A DNA stretch of 64,000 bases from Candidozyma auris. Lineage: Eukaryota > Ascomycota > Pichiomycetes > Serinales > Metschnikowiaceae. The stretch covers positions 248,001 to 312,000 of the forward strand of contig NC_072818.1 in NCBI RefSeq assembly GCF_003013715.1, written 5' to 3'. The notes under the pieces are model-generated. The model was not told the origin of the DNA. It worked only from the letters and a program-made list of their open reading frames with translations, and did not search any database. The stretch's first letter is position 1; every line of letters starts with the position of its first letter. Positions 19,589 to 28,906 of this stretch are shown piece after piece. Made by a program: the position numbers and the translations under genes.

Positions 19589-20452
19589 CTATTTACAAAA
19601 CAGACTTTTTTGAACATTGTGCCCAGGAAGAGCTCCTATTCGCTCGGTGGCACCTCCGATAATTTTGTTTTGGACAAGTCTCACACTTATTCTATAATCC
19701 TGAAAGCTTTGATTTTCTGAAGGGATCTCAAGTAAGCTGACCTCGACTGTGCCCAAGCGTTTTCTGGTGTGAGCGTTTTTGGAGTCGTAGTATGGCACGG
19801 AAAGCTTGGTGAAATTCACGATCGTGTCATCAGAGACGGCCAGAACTTCAGCCCTCGTCGTGACAAACGTCTCCAAGTCCTGGCCTAGATGCACAACAAC
19901 CTGTTTATTTTCGTCCACGAGTGGTCGAAGTACTTCAGAGATGTGTTTAGCCTCCGCAGCGGTAACAGCTATATAGTCAACTATTCTTTGCTCGACTATC
20001 TCTAGGATCTGTTTCTTGAAATACAGAAACTCATCATCAAAACCTTTTATGGCGGTATCAACGTCGGTTTCATCGTAGCGAGCCAAGCTGATCCTCTGGT
20101 CAGGTCTCTCGAAATCCTCCAGAGACGAGGGTAGAATCTCATTCACCAGTCTAGTATATTCCTCTTTCTCATACCACTTTCTTGAATACCACGATAGCAC
20201 ACCCAAGGGAGGACCTAGAGTGACGATCGTACTAGGATGTAGATTTGCTATAGCCAACCCAGTGGCCAAGACACCGGTGAAGACCTTTAACTGTGAAGGT
20301 GAGCGAGCCCATATCAACGAGAGAGGACTCTTTAATCCATGATACGACTTAAGTGGAGGCCCTGAATAAAAACGACATCGAACGAGGCTTCGGAGTGGAT
20401 AATGTGTCTGGATTGAGCTTCTGGCGCCAATCCTGAATGCTGTTGGTAACAT
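19589..20452 (-). CDS. Predicted mitochondrial membrane protein, function unknown
   Basis: I choose the ATG at 20452 (287 aa). The frame is open further upstream but only offers a GTG, and no in-frame ATG occurs before a stop. The N-terminus MLPTAFRIGARSSIQ with further Arg/Ser/Tyr residues is a good mitochondrial presequence. A hydrophobic stretch (about residues 58-88) could span the inner membrane. The remainder is a soluble mixed alpha/beta region with a conserved-looking ITVxxRISVR-like end. I do not recognise the family by name. It is convergent with OMA1 (6 bp apart) and divergent from RTS2, with about 80 bp between the starts. Confidence 0.7.
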   Translation of the reverse strand: MLPTAFRIGARSSIQTHYPLRSLVRCRFYSGPPLKSYHGLKSPLSLIWARSPSQLKVFTGVLATGLAIANLHPSTIVTLGPPLGVLSWYSRKWYEKEEYTRLVNEILPSSLEDFERPDQRISLARYDETDVDTAIKGFDDEFLYFKKQILEIVEQRIVDYIAVTAAEAKHISEVLRPLVDENKQVVVHLGQDLETFVTTRAEVLAVSDDTIVNFTKLSVPYYDSKNAHTRKRLGTVEVSLLEIPSENQSFQDYRISVRLVQNKIIGGATERIGALPGHNVQKSLFCK

Positions 20453-20532
20453 GAATAGATACTGTAAAGCTTGTTTCCTGTGTCTGGAAGTGCTCACTTG
20501 ATGATCATCTTCTAAACTTTCTATCTAGCACT

Positions 20533-21252
20533 ATGGGAAAAGCTGACTTTGGAACAGCTAAGTACCAGTCGAAGCAGCTCAAAGCTTCAGGCTTGCAAAA
20601 ACTACGATATTACTGCCAAATTTGCGAAAAACAATGCAGAGACGCCAATGGGTTTAAGAATCACCTACTGTCACCTTCGCACACGGGACGCATTTCTAAC
20701 TTGAGTAAGGATGGGAAGGCTAGGTCTGTTGTCGAACAGTATCTGAGTCAGTTTGAGGGAGATTTCCTAAAACTTCTACGAATCAATCATGGCACAAAGA
20801 AGATCAACGCCAATAAGTTTTATCAGGAGTACATTCTCAACGATAAAAACCATGTTCACATGAACGCTACACGATGGAATACGCTCACGAGTTTTATTAA
20901 ATATCTAGGGCGAACAGGGAAAGCTCGAGTAGAGGTACCAGAAGACGCGGACGATGAATTCAATCTCTTAATAAGCCTAATAGATCATCTGAAATTGAAT
21001 ACCAAAGAGTCGAGGGAGAAGGACCTCATATCCGATGAGTATAGAGCCAACAACTTCATCCAGATGCAAATTGCGAAAGGGAAGGAGTTGCTGAGCACGC
21101 CTTCTTCAATAAATAATGATATCAGCGATGCAAGTTCCCAGTCTTCAAAAGCGAATGTGGCAAAACCAGTCAGTTTATCACTCAAGGGACTCTCTAAAGC
21201 GAGGAAGATCACACCGGCGGCATTTGACAACGATTCAGACGAGGATGAGTAA
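20533..21252 (+). CDS. RTS2: KIN17-type zinc-finger nucleic-acid-binding protein (Rts2)
   Basis: A complete 239-aa protein. The N-terminal MGKADFGTAK followed by LKASGLQKLRYYCQICEKQ is the hallmark of the KIN17/Rts2 family. It includes a C2H2 zinc finger (Cys28, Cys31, His44, His50) and then the conserved winged-helix region with NKFYQEYI, HVHMNATRW and FIKYLGR motifs. The C-terminus is Ser-rich and acidic (DNDSDEDE). Human KIN17 binds curved DNA and RNA and is linked to replication and repair; the yeast protein's exact role is poorly defined. The stop is 17 bp from that of the convergent UBP7-type gene. Confidence 0.85.
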   Translation: MGKADFGTAKYQSKQLKASGLQKLRYYCQICEKQCRDANGFKNHLLSPSHTGRISNLSKDGKARSVVEQYLSQFEGDFLKLLRINHGTKKINANKFYQEYILNDKNHVHMNATRWNTLTSFIKYLGRTGKARVEVPEDADDEFNLLISLIDHLKLNTKESREKDLISDEYRANNFIQMQIAKGKELLSTPSSINNDISDASSQSSKANVAKPVSLSLKGLSKARKITPAAFDNDSDEDE

Positions 21253-21269
21253 GCTAATTGCCAAATTCA

Positions 21270-23918
21270 TCATTGTCGCTCATAGCATAACACATATACG
21301 TTCGAAGAATGCACTCGGTTATTCTTTTCGGACGTGACGTCTCCGTGTGCAATGTTCACTCTAAAATTTTCATCATCGAAGTAGCACCATTCGGGAAGTA
21401 CAAGCCTATCTGAGCTATCTTTTGATTTGTTCACAAGTGCTGTATAATGTCCGCTTTTAAGAGTTCCGAAATGGTTGATGATTCCAGTCAAGCTGTAATG
21501 CACATCATTCGTTTGATGGTTGAATTTAAGCCTCAAAGGATACAGAATCACAGCGTTGAGCTTGTCAGTGACACTGAACATTGAGAATCGTGATAAATGA
21601 ATGAAGAGTACGGGTGGCAACTTGATGATGCTCAACTTCTTGATGGATACTGGACCACCATTAGGCTTCTCATTTGTTTGCGCTTTAGATGATTTTTTGG
21701 CAGGGCTCTTGTTCTTCCATGGATTGAATGACCGCTTCTGCTGAAATACGACATCCATAGGATTACCACCCCCCTCGGTCTTATTACACCGGGGACATTT
21801 CCAAGCATTCTCACCACTCAACACTTCATCTTGCGTGTAGTATCTAAGACATTCCACTAAATCAACCGTAGGCATGCCAGTGTTGGGTATTGGAAGTGAT
21901 AGCATCGAGAAGGAGGAATAACTATTCGACGTACAGTGACAATCATTGCATATCAATTGACTGCGTACGTGCCCCTGACACAAATCATTCATGGGTGAAA
22001 CGCCTTCTGCCTTCATGAGCGCACGATACCACTTCAAATATTCCTCCTTCTCCATTGGTGTAACGTCGACTCCCCACCGGTGGGCGTAGTCGATTTCTAG
22101 CATACCTGTAGTCGGTTCACGAGCTAATTCTTCATGGACCTTATCTATAATGAATAAAAGGAACTCTTGAGCATCTTGCTGTTCAAATGGGATGTTGAAG
22201 TCTGGCTTTAGCAGAGAGACTATTCTCATAAATCTTGTTGGGGAGATCACAGACCCACCCAGAGATTGGAAAGTGCTCAAAAGCCCCACTATAGCTTCTG
22301 TTAACTTTGTCAGGCCCTTAGCAAGACTCATGGCTTTTGCTAGCGTCGTATTACTTGACCTTTTTGAGAATAGCGTCACAATCCGGCTTACTGAAAACAA
22401 AACTTGTATGGTCAGATTGATGTAACATGATGAACCAAGATTTTTGAGTCCACAAATTGATAGAGATCGTAGCCATTCATTCTTCTGTTGGCGTTCGATT
22501 TGTTTGGCTTTATAGTTCTCCTCCATGACCAGCAAATTCATAGTTGTTTGAGCCTTGTATGGAACTAGGTTAGCACCACTATAAGGTGTTCTATATTGAC
22601 CATTGATGTATTGCGGTGGTTGATTACCATATGGATGAGATTGTTGCATGTACTGTTGCATGCTATGAGTTCCGTTCATATATGAAGCTTTATACTGCGG
22701 CTGCGAGTTCCAACGTTGATGTGGTTGCAGAATGAGGTCGTAAGACATATTTGCTTGGTAAAAGCCATTTCCATTATTGCCATAAACAAGTGAAGGATTG
22801 TTCGAATTGGCAGCAATATAAGAAGAGGCTGAGCTAACTTGATTCTGTCTTGAAGATGGATGAGTAATACGCTTTGGTGGCGTCAGTACCTCAGCTGAGT
22901 GAGAGTTCGGCACCGGTTGCGATGACGTCGGTAACGAAGGTTGAGTCATGTAGCTGTTTCTTGTATGACGCTTTGGATGATGATCATTATGGAAAGATGG
23001 TTCTGGTAGCTGCAGCGCAGAAGATGATACCGGATATGGAGCGCTAGACTGAGGGTATTGATCACTGGACACTTCCGGGAACCGATGAGTGAAATCAGAG
23101 ATTTCTTTATCAACAGATGACGTAGTCTCACCATTTTTGACTATACCGGCCAAATCGAACTGATTTGCGGATTCAGTTTGATAGTATGGTCTTGAAACAG
23201 TCGATGATGTGATAGTTTGATCATGCTGCTCTTGCTCATTGTATTCATCCTCTTCTTCGTCACCGCCTTCTTCGTCTGCATCCTTGTGCTTAAGATACTC
23301 GATATAGTCATCTAGCCATCCGTACAAGTGGTCAATCTTAAAAGTCAAGAGTTCCTTCTCCACAAGGTACTCATCCATATATCTCCGCAAATCCGCAAGC
23401 TTTACGTCGAACTTGTTAGCGTCAAAGATACCGTCTGTTCGGAAAAAGTTGTACAAGTTGAGGTATATGATAAAGTCGCTGTAGTGTTTCTTAACAAAGA
23501 AGTCGAAGCCGCCAAAATGTAGCATGATAAACGAGTTGATCGAGTAGTTATAGATTAGATACGCCCGGATATACGTCTTGAGCCTCGCCGATCGGCTCGG
23601 GGTCTGCTGCAATTCCTCCAACAAGACAGAGCAATGGTCGATAAGATCAAACACCGAGCCACATAGACTTGTGTCAGTCTTTAGAGCCTTTAGCTCCGCA
23701 TGTATAATCTTACGGCACTCGTCTTTTGACAACACATTTCTTAGTTCAGACCCGGGACGCATTAGGGCAGGCCCGACTGGAGGCTCCAGGGAGGTGGCGC
23801 CTCGATCAACCACCACTTGTCCCGTAACTGTGCCTGAAGCTGATGCCGTAGAATGGTGTATTCCCAGTCCAGCATGGAGCTCAGGTGGCGGTTTTCTGCC
23901 ATTCTTCACCAGATACAT
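21270..23918 (-). CDS. UBP7: Ubiquitin-specific protease of the Ubp7/Ubp11 type
   Basis: A complete 882-aa protein. The C-terminal USP domain begins with GLKNLGSSCYINLTIQVLF (catalytic Cys at about 497) and contains PFEQQDAQEFLLFIIDKVHEEL. A CxxC...CPRC zinc-binding pair follows, with SGENAWKCPRC, then GTLKSGHYTALVNKS (catalytic His at about 823) and WCYFDDENFR. Individual motifs (SGENAW, SFSMLSLPIP, the helix before EQQDAQEF) match S. cerevisiae Ubp7/Ubp11 better than other yeast USPs. The N-terminal half carries a helical region (about 70-210), an acidic stretch and a Gln/Asn/Ser-rich linker. I see no clear rhodanese-like domain. It removes ubiquitin from substrates, with endocytic roles known for Ubp7. 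Confidence 0.8.
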   Translation of the reverse strand: MYLVKNGRKPPPELHAGLGIHHSTASASGTVTGQVVVDRGATSLEPPVGPALMRPGSELRNVLSKDECRKIIHAELKALKTDTSLCGSVFDLIDHCSVLLEELQQTPSRSARLKTYIRAYLIYNYSINSFIMLHFGGFDFFVKKHYSDFIIYLNLYNFFRTDGIFDANKFDVKLADLRRYMDEYLVEKELLTFKIDHLYGWLDDYIEYLKHKDADEEGGDEEEDEYNEQEQHDQTITSSTVSRPYYQTESANQFDLAGIVKNGETTSSVDKEISDFTHRFPEVSSDQYPQSSAPYPVSSSALQLPEPSFHNDHHPKRHTRNSYMTQPSLPTSSQPVPNSHSAEVLTPPKRITHPSSRQNQVSSASSYIAANSNNPSLVYGNNGNGFYQANMSYDLILQPHQRWNSQPQYKASYMNGTHSMQQYMQQSHPYGNQPPQYINGQYRTPYSGANLVPYKAQTTMNLLVMEENYKAKQIERQQKNEWLRSLSICGLKNLGSSCYINLTIQVLFSVSRIVTLFSKRSSNTTLAKAMSLAKGLTKLTEAIVGLLSTFQSLGGSVISPTRFMRIVSLLKPDFNIPFEQQDAQEFLLFIIDKVHEELAREPTTGMLEIDYAHRWGVDVTPMEKEEYLKWYRALMKAEGVSPMNDLCQGHVRSQLICNDCHCTSNSYSSFSMLSLPIPNTGMPTVDLVECLRYYTQDEVLSGENAWKCPRCNKTEGGGNPMDVVFQQKRSFNPWKNKSPAKKSSKAQTNEKPNGGPVSIKKLSIIKLPPVLFIHLSRFSMFSVTDKLNAVILYPLRLKFNHQTNDVHYSLTGIINHFGTLKSGHYTALVNKSKDSSDRLVLPEWCYFDDENFRVNIAHGDVTSEKNNRVHSSNVYVLCYERQ

Positions 23919-24339
23919 GGTGGTATAGCATATATGGTTGGTTCGAAGTGAAGGACGAGCGTGGGGTAAGCTCTGTTGTACCGATTTGAGGCTGGTGAGA
24001 TCAAAGGCTGGGAGAGAATGATCTTAGTGCGCAGTGATAAATTAGTGCACCAAGAAAAGGTACCGAGGAGAAGGGTAGTTACAAGCAATTGACGACAAGG
24101 GGGGATTTGAAGAGGGAAGCTTTTACGACGTGGAGTTGCTAGTTTTCGAATTTTTTTAATAAAACTGGCATTGAGAAAATCTCAGCACCTTAAAGAAACC
24201 TCCCAGTAGAGAAAGTGATCAGTACTCCGGAGTGCGATGTGGAGAAGTGCAAGTGCCAGAGTTATCACTGATGTAAGCACATTCGAAGATTACTTTAAAA
24301 GAATTATTACAAGCAGTAAAGTGCAATGGATTGTGTCTG
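23919..24339. other. Promoter-side spacer of the UBP7-type gene
   Basis: About 420 bp between the deubiquitinase start and the first fragment of the possible decayed gene. Short T/A runs only; a plus-strand frame starting at 24237 has no recognisable family. Confidence 0.4.
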
Positions 24340-25230
24340 ATGGAAAACGTCAGGCTTTTTCTTCACGCTGTTGCCGTTTACGGCATACCTTGTTGTCTTC
24401 CGCCAACGAATCCTCCAGACAGAGCCTCTCTCGTGATTGACGTATGTGTGCTGCTTAAGTAAGGCTTCGCCTGCGTCCTTTTCGCTCAGACTCGCTCGGA
24501 AGGGCAGCCATTGAGAGAAATTCGTGGAGGATATCACGAATGTTGGTTATTTTGTAGATGCTTTTTGAAGACGCCGCTGATTCAAATCACAACAATCACA
24601 ACATCAGCTATGGTTCTTTCATGATGGTTGTCTGTAGAGACTTGTGACTTCTGATTCCTTCTATCGGCTCCGCAATGCAACCTGTGCCCGATTTGACGTA
24701 TATAACACCGGAGACGAAGAAAGGGAACTGGTGAGAGTCGACGAAAATGGAAAGAGATTGGGCTATTTTTGGCATTGCATCAGTCTCAAGTAAGCTCTCT
24801 TGACGTGTTCAATAGATATAACAGAATACTTCTTGATAGCAACAAAGTGGCGATGTGTGAAGGGTGTTGCAACATCTTCAATTTTTATCTCCCTCGAGAT
24901 GTCAAGTCAGCTGTATTCTGTTCCGATGGCAGGGTGCTAACGGCGCATTACGGGAGGATTTTGATAAATTTAAGGTGGAAACCGGGCGAGTTTGAGTACC
25001 TCATGAGTTTGCTCAGCGATGTTCGTCAAAACAAGTGCCCGAAGGACGAAGCTCAGCAAATTTGGTTGATGAAGTTACACGATTTTGCTCGTGATGAGGG
25101 TAGGTGGAGAAGATTCTACACTGTGAAGAAAAAGAGAGATGCTTTAAAAAGGGACTCACAAGAGACAAGAACCACCAGCAGAAGCTTCACTTCGACGCAA
25201 GCTAGCTATGCAGCTCAGCATATCAAGTGA
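24340..25230 (+). pseudogene. Possible decayed gene, fragments in several frames
   Basis: Protein-like stretches follow one another on the plus strand but change frame. From ATG 24340 a frame runs MENVRLFLHAVAVYG... to a TAA near 24460. Another open segment spans about 24560-24650. A third (about 24638-24792) contains VYNTGDEERELVRVDENGKR and ends in TAA. The longest runs to TAA/TGA at 25230 (about 140 codons, with Cys-rich CEGCCNIF and KPGEFEYLM) and has no usable ATG near its start. A GTATGT follows the first fragment at 24442 and a TAG precedes the third at 24637, so one intron of 196 nt is conceivable, but the last junction still needs a one-base shift. I recognise no family. It may be a pseudogene, a fast-evolving spliced gene, or a gene with sequencing errors. 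Confidence 0.4.
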
Positions 25231-25482
25231 GGAATAGAAAACTCTATAGATAATTGTCAACTTGACTGCTGATGAGTGAGTAAAACATCGTGCACAGCAC
25301 TTACATGTGGAGGCAGCCACTACTTCGAGGAAGCTTTCGATTCCGTCCACTTGTCGGCATTCGATTGTATGTTCAGGGGCAGAGAAAAACTAAAAAGGAA
25401 TGACGAAATGCATTAGCTTTAAATATTGAATGAACGAAATTTAAAATGATAATGGAGTAACCATCCACAGTCCCTTGTCATC

Positions 25483-27519
25483 TTATGAAGGATTGAATGG
25501 AAATGCAAAGGGGTTCGTCAACTCAATTAGGCCTGTCAGCGGTTGAGTGGCCACTTGGTTCGCGGCTTCAACTGAAGATTCTTTCGGATGCGAGTTGTAA
25601 AAAAGCCCATATACATCAAGAAGGTCCTCTTCTTCCTCCTCAACAGGAACTGGCTCAGGTGCTGGAGTGAGCGAGCTTTGCGAGTAGTGAAGTGGGTGAT
25701 GTTGAGATACGGGCTGATTGTCATTTCGGCTTCCACTGAAGCTGCCGTTCCTACTTCCTGAGCCTCTGCGCTTACGTCCATGTTCATTCAGCGACCTGCG
25801 CTCGTGATGACCTCTTGTAGGTTCGTAAGGTGCACTAAGATTGCGCATGGTTTCAAAGAAATCGAGGCCCTCATCTCCTTCTTCCTCAGGGATATCGTAA
25901 TTCATCTTCTTCCTTTGACCGTCGAAGTTCTCAAGTGACCGCTTCTTGATTATTTTGTCAGCCTCGGCAGCATCTGAGATTAATTGCATGTCATGTGCCA
26001 GCGGCGAAAGCAAATTGGATTTGCTTCCATTCATTTGATGTCTCCCGTTATGACTACCATTGCTTGATCTCACGCCATTAGCCCGGCTATCAGCGCGGCC
26101 AAGTAGCTTGAGGAGATCAGACTCCTTTGCTTGTGCTTCATCTGCGAGGGAAACGAGCCCGTTGTTGACCTCTCGCCTATGATTGTTCAGGGTATGGTGA
26201 TTGTTCATGGTATGATGATTGTTCAGGATATGATGATTGTTCAGGATGCCATCTTTTGAGTCGTGAATATGATGGTGATGGTGGTGATGATGATGATGAG
26301 TGTTACCATCTTTGCTTGACGAAGGGGAAGAGGCTGAAGAATTTAGTTTTGGCACTTCCGTTAGAGGCGGGAGGTAATTGAAATGCTGAAGTCGCTGAAG
26401 CTGGGTCTCTGGCTCCAAGCTGGGAAAACGATCAAACGCACGAACACCATCTCTTCGAGAATCATGAACTGCAGGGGTAGGAGGGACTTGCGGTAGTTCC
26501 TCATCTCTCGAATGCTGCGAGTTGACGTATGACAGCCCATAATGGTGATGGATATGCTGATGCACTGTCACCTTCATATTGTATACAGATGCGTATTGGA
26601 TGAGATACTGAGCCAACTCCTGAGTCTTGATCTGTCCTCCGTTTTTAAGGAGCTGTTCAAGTGGTCCGCCGTTATCATTAGTTTCGTCGCGACTGACAAT
26701 GGCATACCGCCATTCGACTTCCTTGTCAGGTTGCAGTGCTTGTAATGATATGTCCTTGGTTTCAATACCCTGTTCTGAGTTTAAAGAGTGTAGAGGCCCT
26801 GGCTGATCAGCGCTGCCTATTCCAAACTTCAGCTCATCCTCTGGACTTTCTTCCTTTACTGTGAATTTTTCAGAAATATTGCCGCCTGTCACCAGCTCCA
26901 TTGCTTCCATGACAGCACCATCAGCTCTTCCTCTAGCAACAGACGTCAAAAGATTCCTCCACCTATTTCGACACGTAAGAGATGGCCTCGCGTCAAATGC
27001 GCTTGCAATTGTCCTCCATTTTGTGCCGTGTTCCTTAACCTTTTCAATGAGCAATAAGTCCTCCTCGAGCGTCCAGCGTTTGAGACGATTGCGTAAAGCA
27101 GGATCGAGCACTTCAAGGTATCTTTTCAGACACTGGTGTTCTGTTCTGCCTTCGACTTCCATGGAAATTTGCTGCCACAGCGGGCCATGTTTCTTGTAAC
27201 TTTTTAAAAGCTGTTGATCTTCTTCTGCTGACCATTTTCCCCGTCGGAGGTTTGGATCTAGAGATGAAACCCATCGTTTTCGACAGTCCTTGGCTTTACG
27301 TGATTTGTCGGAGAATGCTTCAGCAACCAATTCCCACTTAACGTGTTTGGCATCTAGCTTTTTTTGTGAAGTCTCTTCTGGGTAAAGCTCGTGCAAACGT
27401 TGCACCAACTTGGCGTCTTCTTGCTTCGTCCACGCTCTACGCCCATCTTTTCTGAACGTCTGCAAACCTAGTGACTCGGTTATCGCCAATGTATCGATTG
27501 GCTGGTGAGTTCTCTTCAT
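25483..27519 (-). CDS. BAS1: Myb-type transcription activator Bas1
   Basis: A complete 678-aa protein starting at ATG 27519. Three tandem Myb repeats occupy about residues 25-195: RRAWTKQEDAKLV...CRKRWVSSLDP, RRGKWSAEEDQQLL...QCLKRYLEVLDP and RLKRWTLEEDLLLIEKV...CRNRWRNLL, each with spaced Trp residues. The N-terminal position and sequence of the repeats fit Bas1, which with Pho2 activates purine, histidine and one-carbon genes at TGACTC sites. The C-terminal part is low complexity, with a His run and four NNHH-type hexapeptide repeats near 26181-26300. The next gene on the same strand is MTD1, a known Bas1 target, with a TGACTC upstream. ADE12 lies 20 kb away with two such sites. Confidence 0.85.
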   Translation of the reverse strand: MKRTHQPIDTLAITESLGLQTFRKDGRRAWTKQEDAKLVQRLHELYPEETSQKKLDAKHVKWELVAEAFSDKSRKAKDCRKRWVSSLDPNLRRGKWSAEEDQQLLKSYKKHGPLWQQISMEVEGRTEHQCLKRYLEVLDPALRNRLKRWTLEEDLLLIEKVKEHGTKWRTIASAFDARPSLTCRNRWRNLLTSVARGRADGAVMEAMELVTGGNISEKFTVKEESPEDELKFGIGSADQPGPLHSLNSEQGIETKDISLQALQPDKEVEWRYAIVSRDETNDNGGPLEQLLKNGGQIKTQELAQYLIQYASVYNMKVTVHQHIHHHYGLSYVNSQHSRDEELPQVPPTPAVHDSRRDGVRAFDRFPSLEPETQLQRLQHFNYLPPLTEVPKLNSSASSPSSSKDGNTHHHHHHHHHHIHDSKDGILNNHHILNNHHTMNNHHTLNNHRREVNNGLVSLADEAQAKESDLLKLLGRADSRANGVRSSNGSHNGRHQMNGSKSNLLSPLAHDMQLISDAAEADKIIKKRSLENFDGQRKKMNYDIPEEEGDEGLDFFETMRNLSAPYEPTRGHHERRSLNEHGRKRRGSGSRNGSFSGSRNDNQPVSQHHPLHYSQSSLTPAPEPVPVEEEEEDLLDVYGLFYNSHPKESSVEAANQVATQPLTGLIELTNPFAFPFNPS
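26181..26300. repeat. BAS1: 18-bp tandem repeat plus CAT/CAC run inside BAS1
   Basis: Four imperfect copies of an 18-bp unit (GATTGTTCAGGRTATGRT on plus, about 26181-26250) encode a repeated hexapeptide of the type (I/T)(L/M)NNHH. They adjoin a run of ATG/GTG triplets (about 26268-26298) encoding about ten histidines. Coding frame is kept throughout. Confidence 0.75.
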
Positions 27520-27610
27520 TGAGTTGATCTATACTATCAAAGAGACTGTGTAGCCAAGAGCTAAATTGTATGAATTATTGTATCTCAATATTCTATAGTA
27601 TGCGGGATTA

Positions 27611-27895
27611 TTAGCCGGAAGTAGCAAAACCTTTTATTTTCTCTTGAGAGGAGCCAGGCCCTGATATATATGGTTCAACAGGCGAGGAACAAAAGGTTGG
27701 TCCATAAACCACCGGAGTTCTCCCGTACTGCACGTGACAGCCATCGGGATGAGGATCGTGGTCTGTGGTCATGTGCTTGCATCCACCTTTCCCCATAGTA
27801 AAGGACTGCTCACCCCCCCGGATTGCACCATGAGCCGCCCTCGGATCTCTATTCAGGCAACTTTGAATTCCGTCCATACCCCACAGAAATTTCAT
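27611..27895 (-). CDS. Small ORF, 94 codons, function unknown
   Basis: ATG-initiated frame in the spacer between MTD1 (3' end 28 bp away) and BAS1. An internal ATG would give a shorter form beginning MGKGGCKHMTTDHDPHPDG. The product is Cys/His-rich in its middle, then Pro/Gly-rich, with ordinary amino-acid use. I recognise no family. It may be a genuine small gene or a chance frame in the MTD1 3' region and BAS1 promoter. Confidence 0.35.
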   Translation of the reverse strand: MKFLWGMDGIQSCLNRDPRAAHGAIRGGEQSFTMGKGGCKHMTTDHDPHPDGCHVQYGRTPVVYGPTFCSSPVEPYISGPGSSQEKIKGFATSG

Positions 27896-27922
27896 TCATG
27901 CATCATCAACGGCGCCGCCGAT

Positions 27923-28906
27923 CTAAGTCGAAGAATCGGTGGCACCGGTTTCACCCTTGGCCTTCTCAGTGCGTATCTTCTTGTTGTTAATCAAACGAAG
28001 CAAGTTTCTTAGGAGCATGGCAATGGTCACTTTACCAATTGATGGCACGTAGAGCCCGGCCTTTTGCTTCACATCATCGTTGAAGTTTTTGGCACTGGCA
28101 AAGTTGATTACCACTGCTCCGTTAGACACCAACTCTGTCGGAAACTTGTAGCTTTCTGATGGAACACCTGTGATGATTACGTCACACTGCGGAGCAACTT
28201 TTTCCAAAGTGTATTCGCTCTGGTCTAAGTCAATCACCTTGTGTCTCTGCATCAGAAGATCGTCTCCTCTAGTAAACTGCTGCATGTTGTTGATATCAAG
28301 AGAGTACACAGTAGCACCGTCATTGGCCAAAAGCGCAGCCAATGGTCTTCCCACGATCTCCGATCGATTGACCACCAACACCTTCTTGCCATAAAGCCTG
28401 TTCCCGTAATGAAGGTGCTTGTTGTAGACACCCAAATACTCCAATATCTTCACCATGGCCAATGGCGTGCAAGGCAAGATGGACTTCTGCTCATTTGTAG
28501 GTGGGTCCAAAAATCTGATATTGTGGTACAAGTTGTGGTAGTACAAGAAATTGAGTCCTTCCACGTCCTTCTCTGTCGATATGAGCTGTTGGAGGTACTG
28601 ATCCTGCTTGTCTCCAAAGATTGGGAAGTACACCATGATTCCGTTAACGCTATCATCATTGTTAGCCTGGATTAAGGCACTTTCAAGATCGTTTTTTGCC
28701 CGTCTTCTCAACTCATAGTCAAAACCCATCAGTTCACATGTTTTCGCCGACCAATTAGCATACATCTCAGCAGCAGAGTCATCGTTGGCTAAAAAACCAA
28801 CCAACTTGGGTTTGAAGTTGAGCGCTTTCACTTGAGAGGTGATCTCATTGACATATTGTTTGGCGATGGTGGACGCCAAAATAGTTCTTCCCGCTGGTTG
28901 AGCCAT
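27923..28906 (-). CDS. MTD1: NAD-dependent 5,10-methylenetetrahydrofolate dehydrogenase
   Basis: A complete 327-aa cytosolic enzyme that oxidises methylene-THF to methenyl-THF with NAD, feeding one-carbon units to purine synthesis. The sequence has the substrate helix SAAEMYANWSAKTCELMG (about 44-61) and VNGIMVYFPIF. It also has SILPCTPLAMVKILEYLG and a Rossmann segment KKVLVVNRSEIVGRPLAALL (about 174-193). It ends with the GLYVPSIGKVTIAMLLRNL motif. Length and the NRSEIVGRP variant (in place of the GRSxIVGxP of bifunctional enzymes) point to the monofunctional NAD enzyme Mtd1. A TGACTC sits about 130 bp upstream, fitting Bas1 control by the neighbouring gene product. Confidence 0.93.
   Translation of the reverse strand: MAQPAGRTILASTIAKQYVNEITSQVKALNFKPKLVGFLANDDSAAEMYANWSAKTCELMGFDYELRRRAKNDLESALIQANNDDSVNGIMVYFPIFGDKQDQYLQQLISTEKDVEGLNFLYYHNLYHNIRFLDPPTNEQKSILPCTPLAMVKILEYLGVYNKHLHYGNRLYGKKVLVVNRSEIVGRPLAALLANDGATVYSLDINNMQQFTRGDDLLMQRHKVIDLDQSEYTLEKVAPQCDVIITGVPSESYKFPTELVSNGAVVINFASAKNFNDDVKQKAGLYVPSIGKVTIAMLLRNLLRLINNKKIRTEKAKGETGATDSST

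Noticed and set aside
24307..24537. 76-codon minus-strand frame opposite the decayed gene
   Set aside because: No recognisable domain; it is probably a shadow of the plus-strand fragments.
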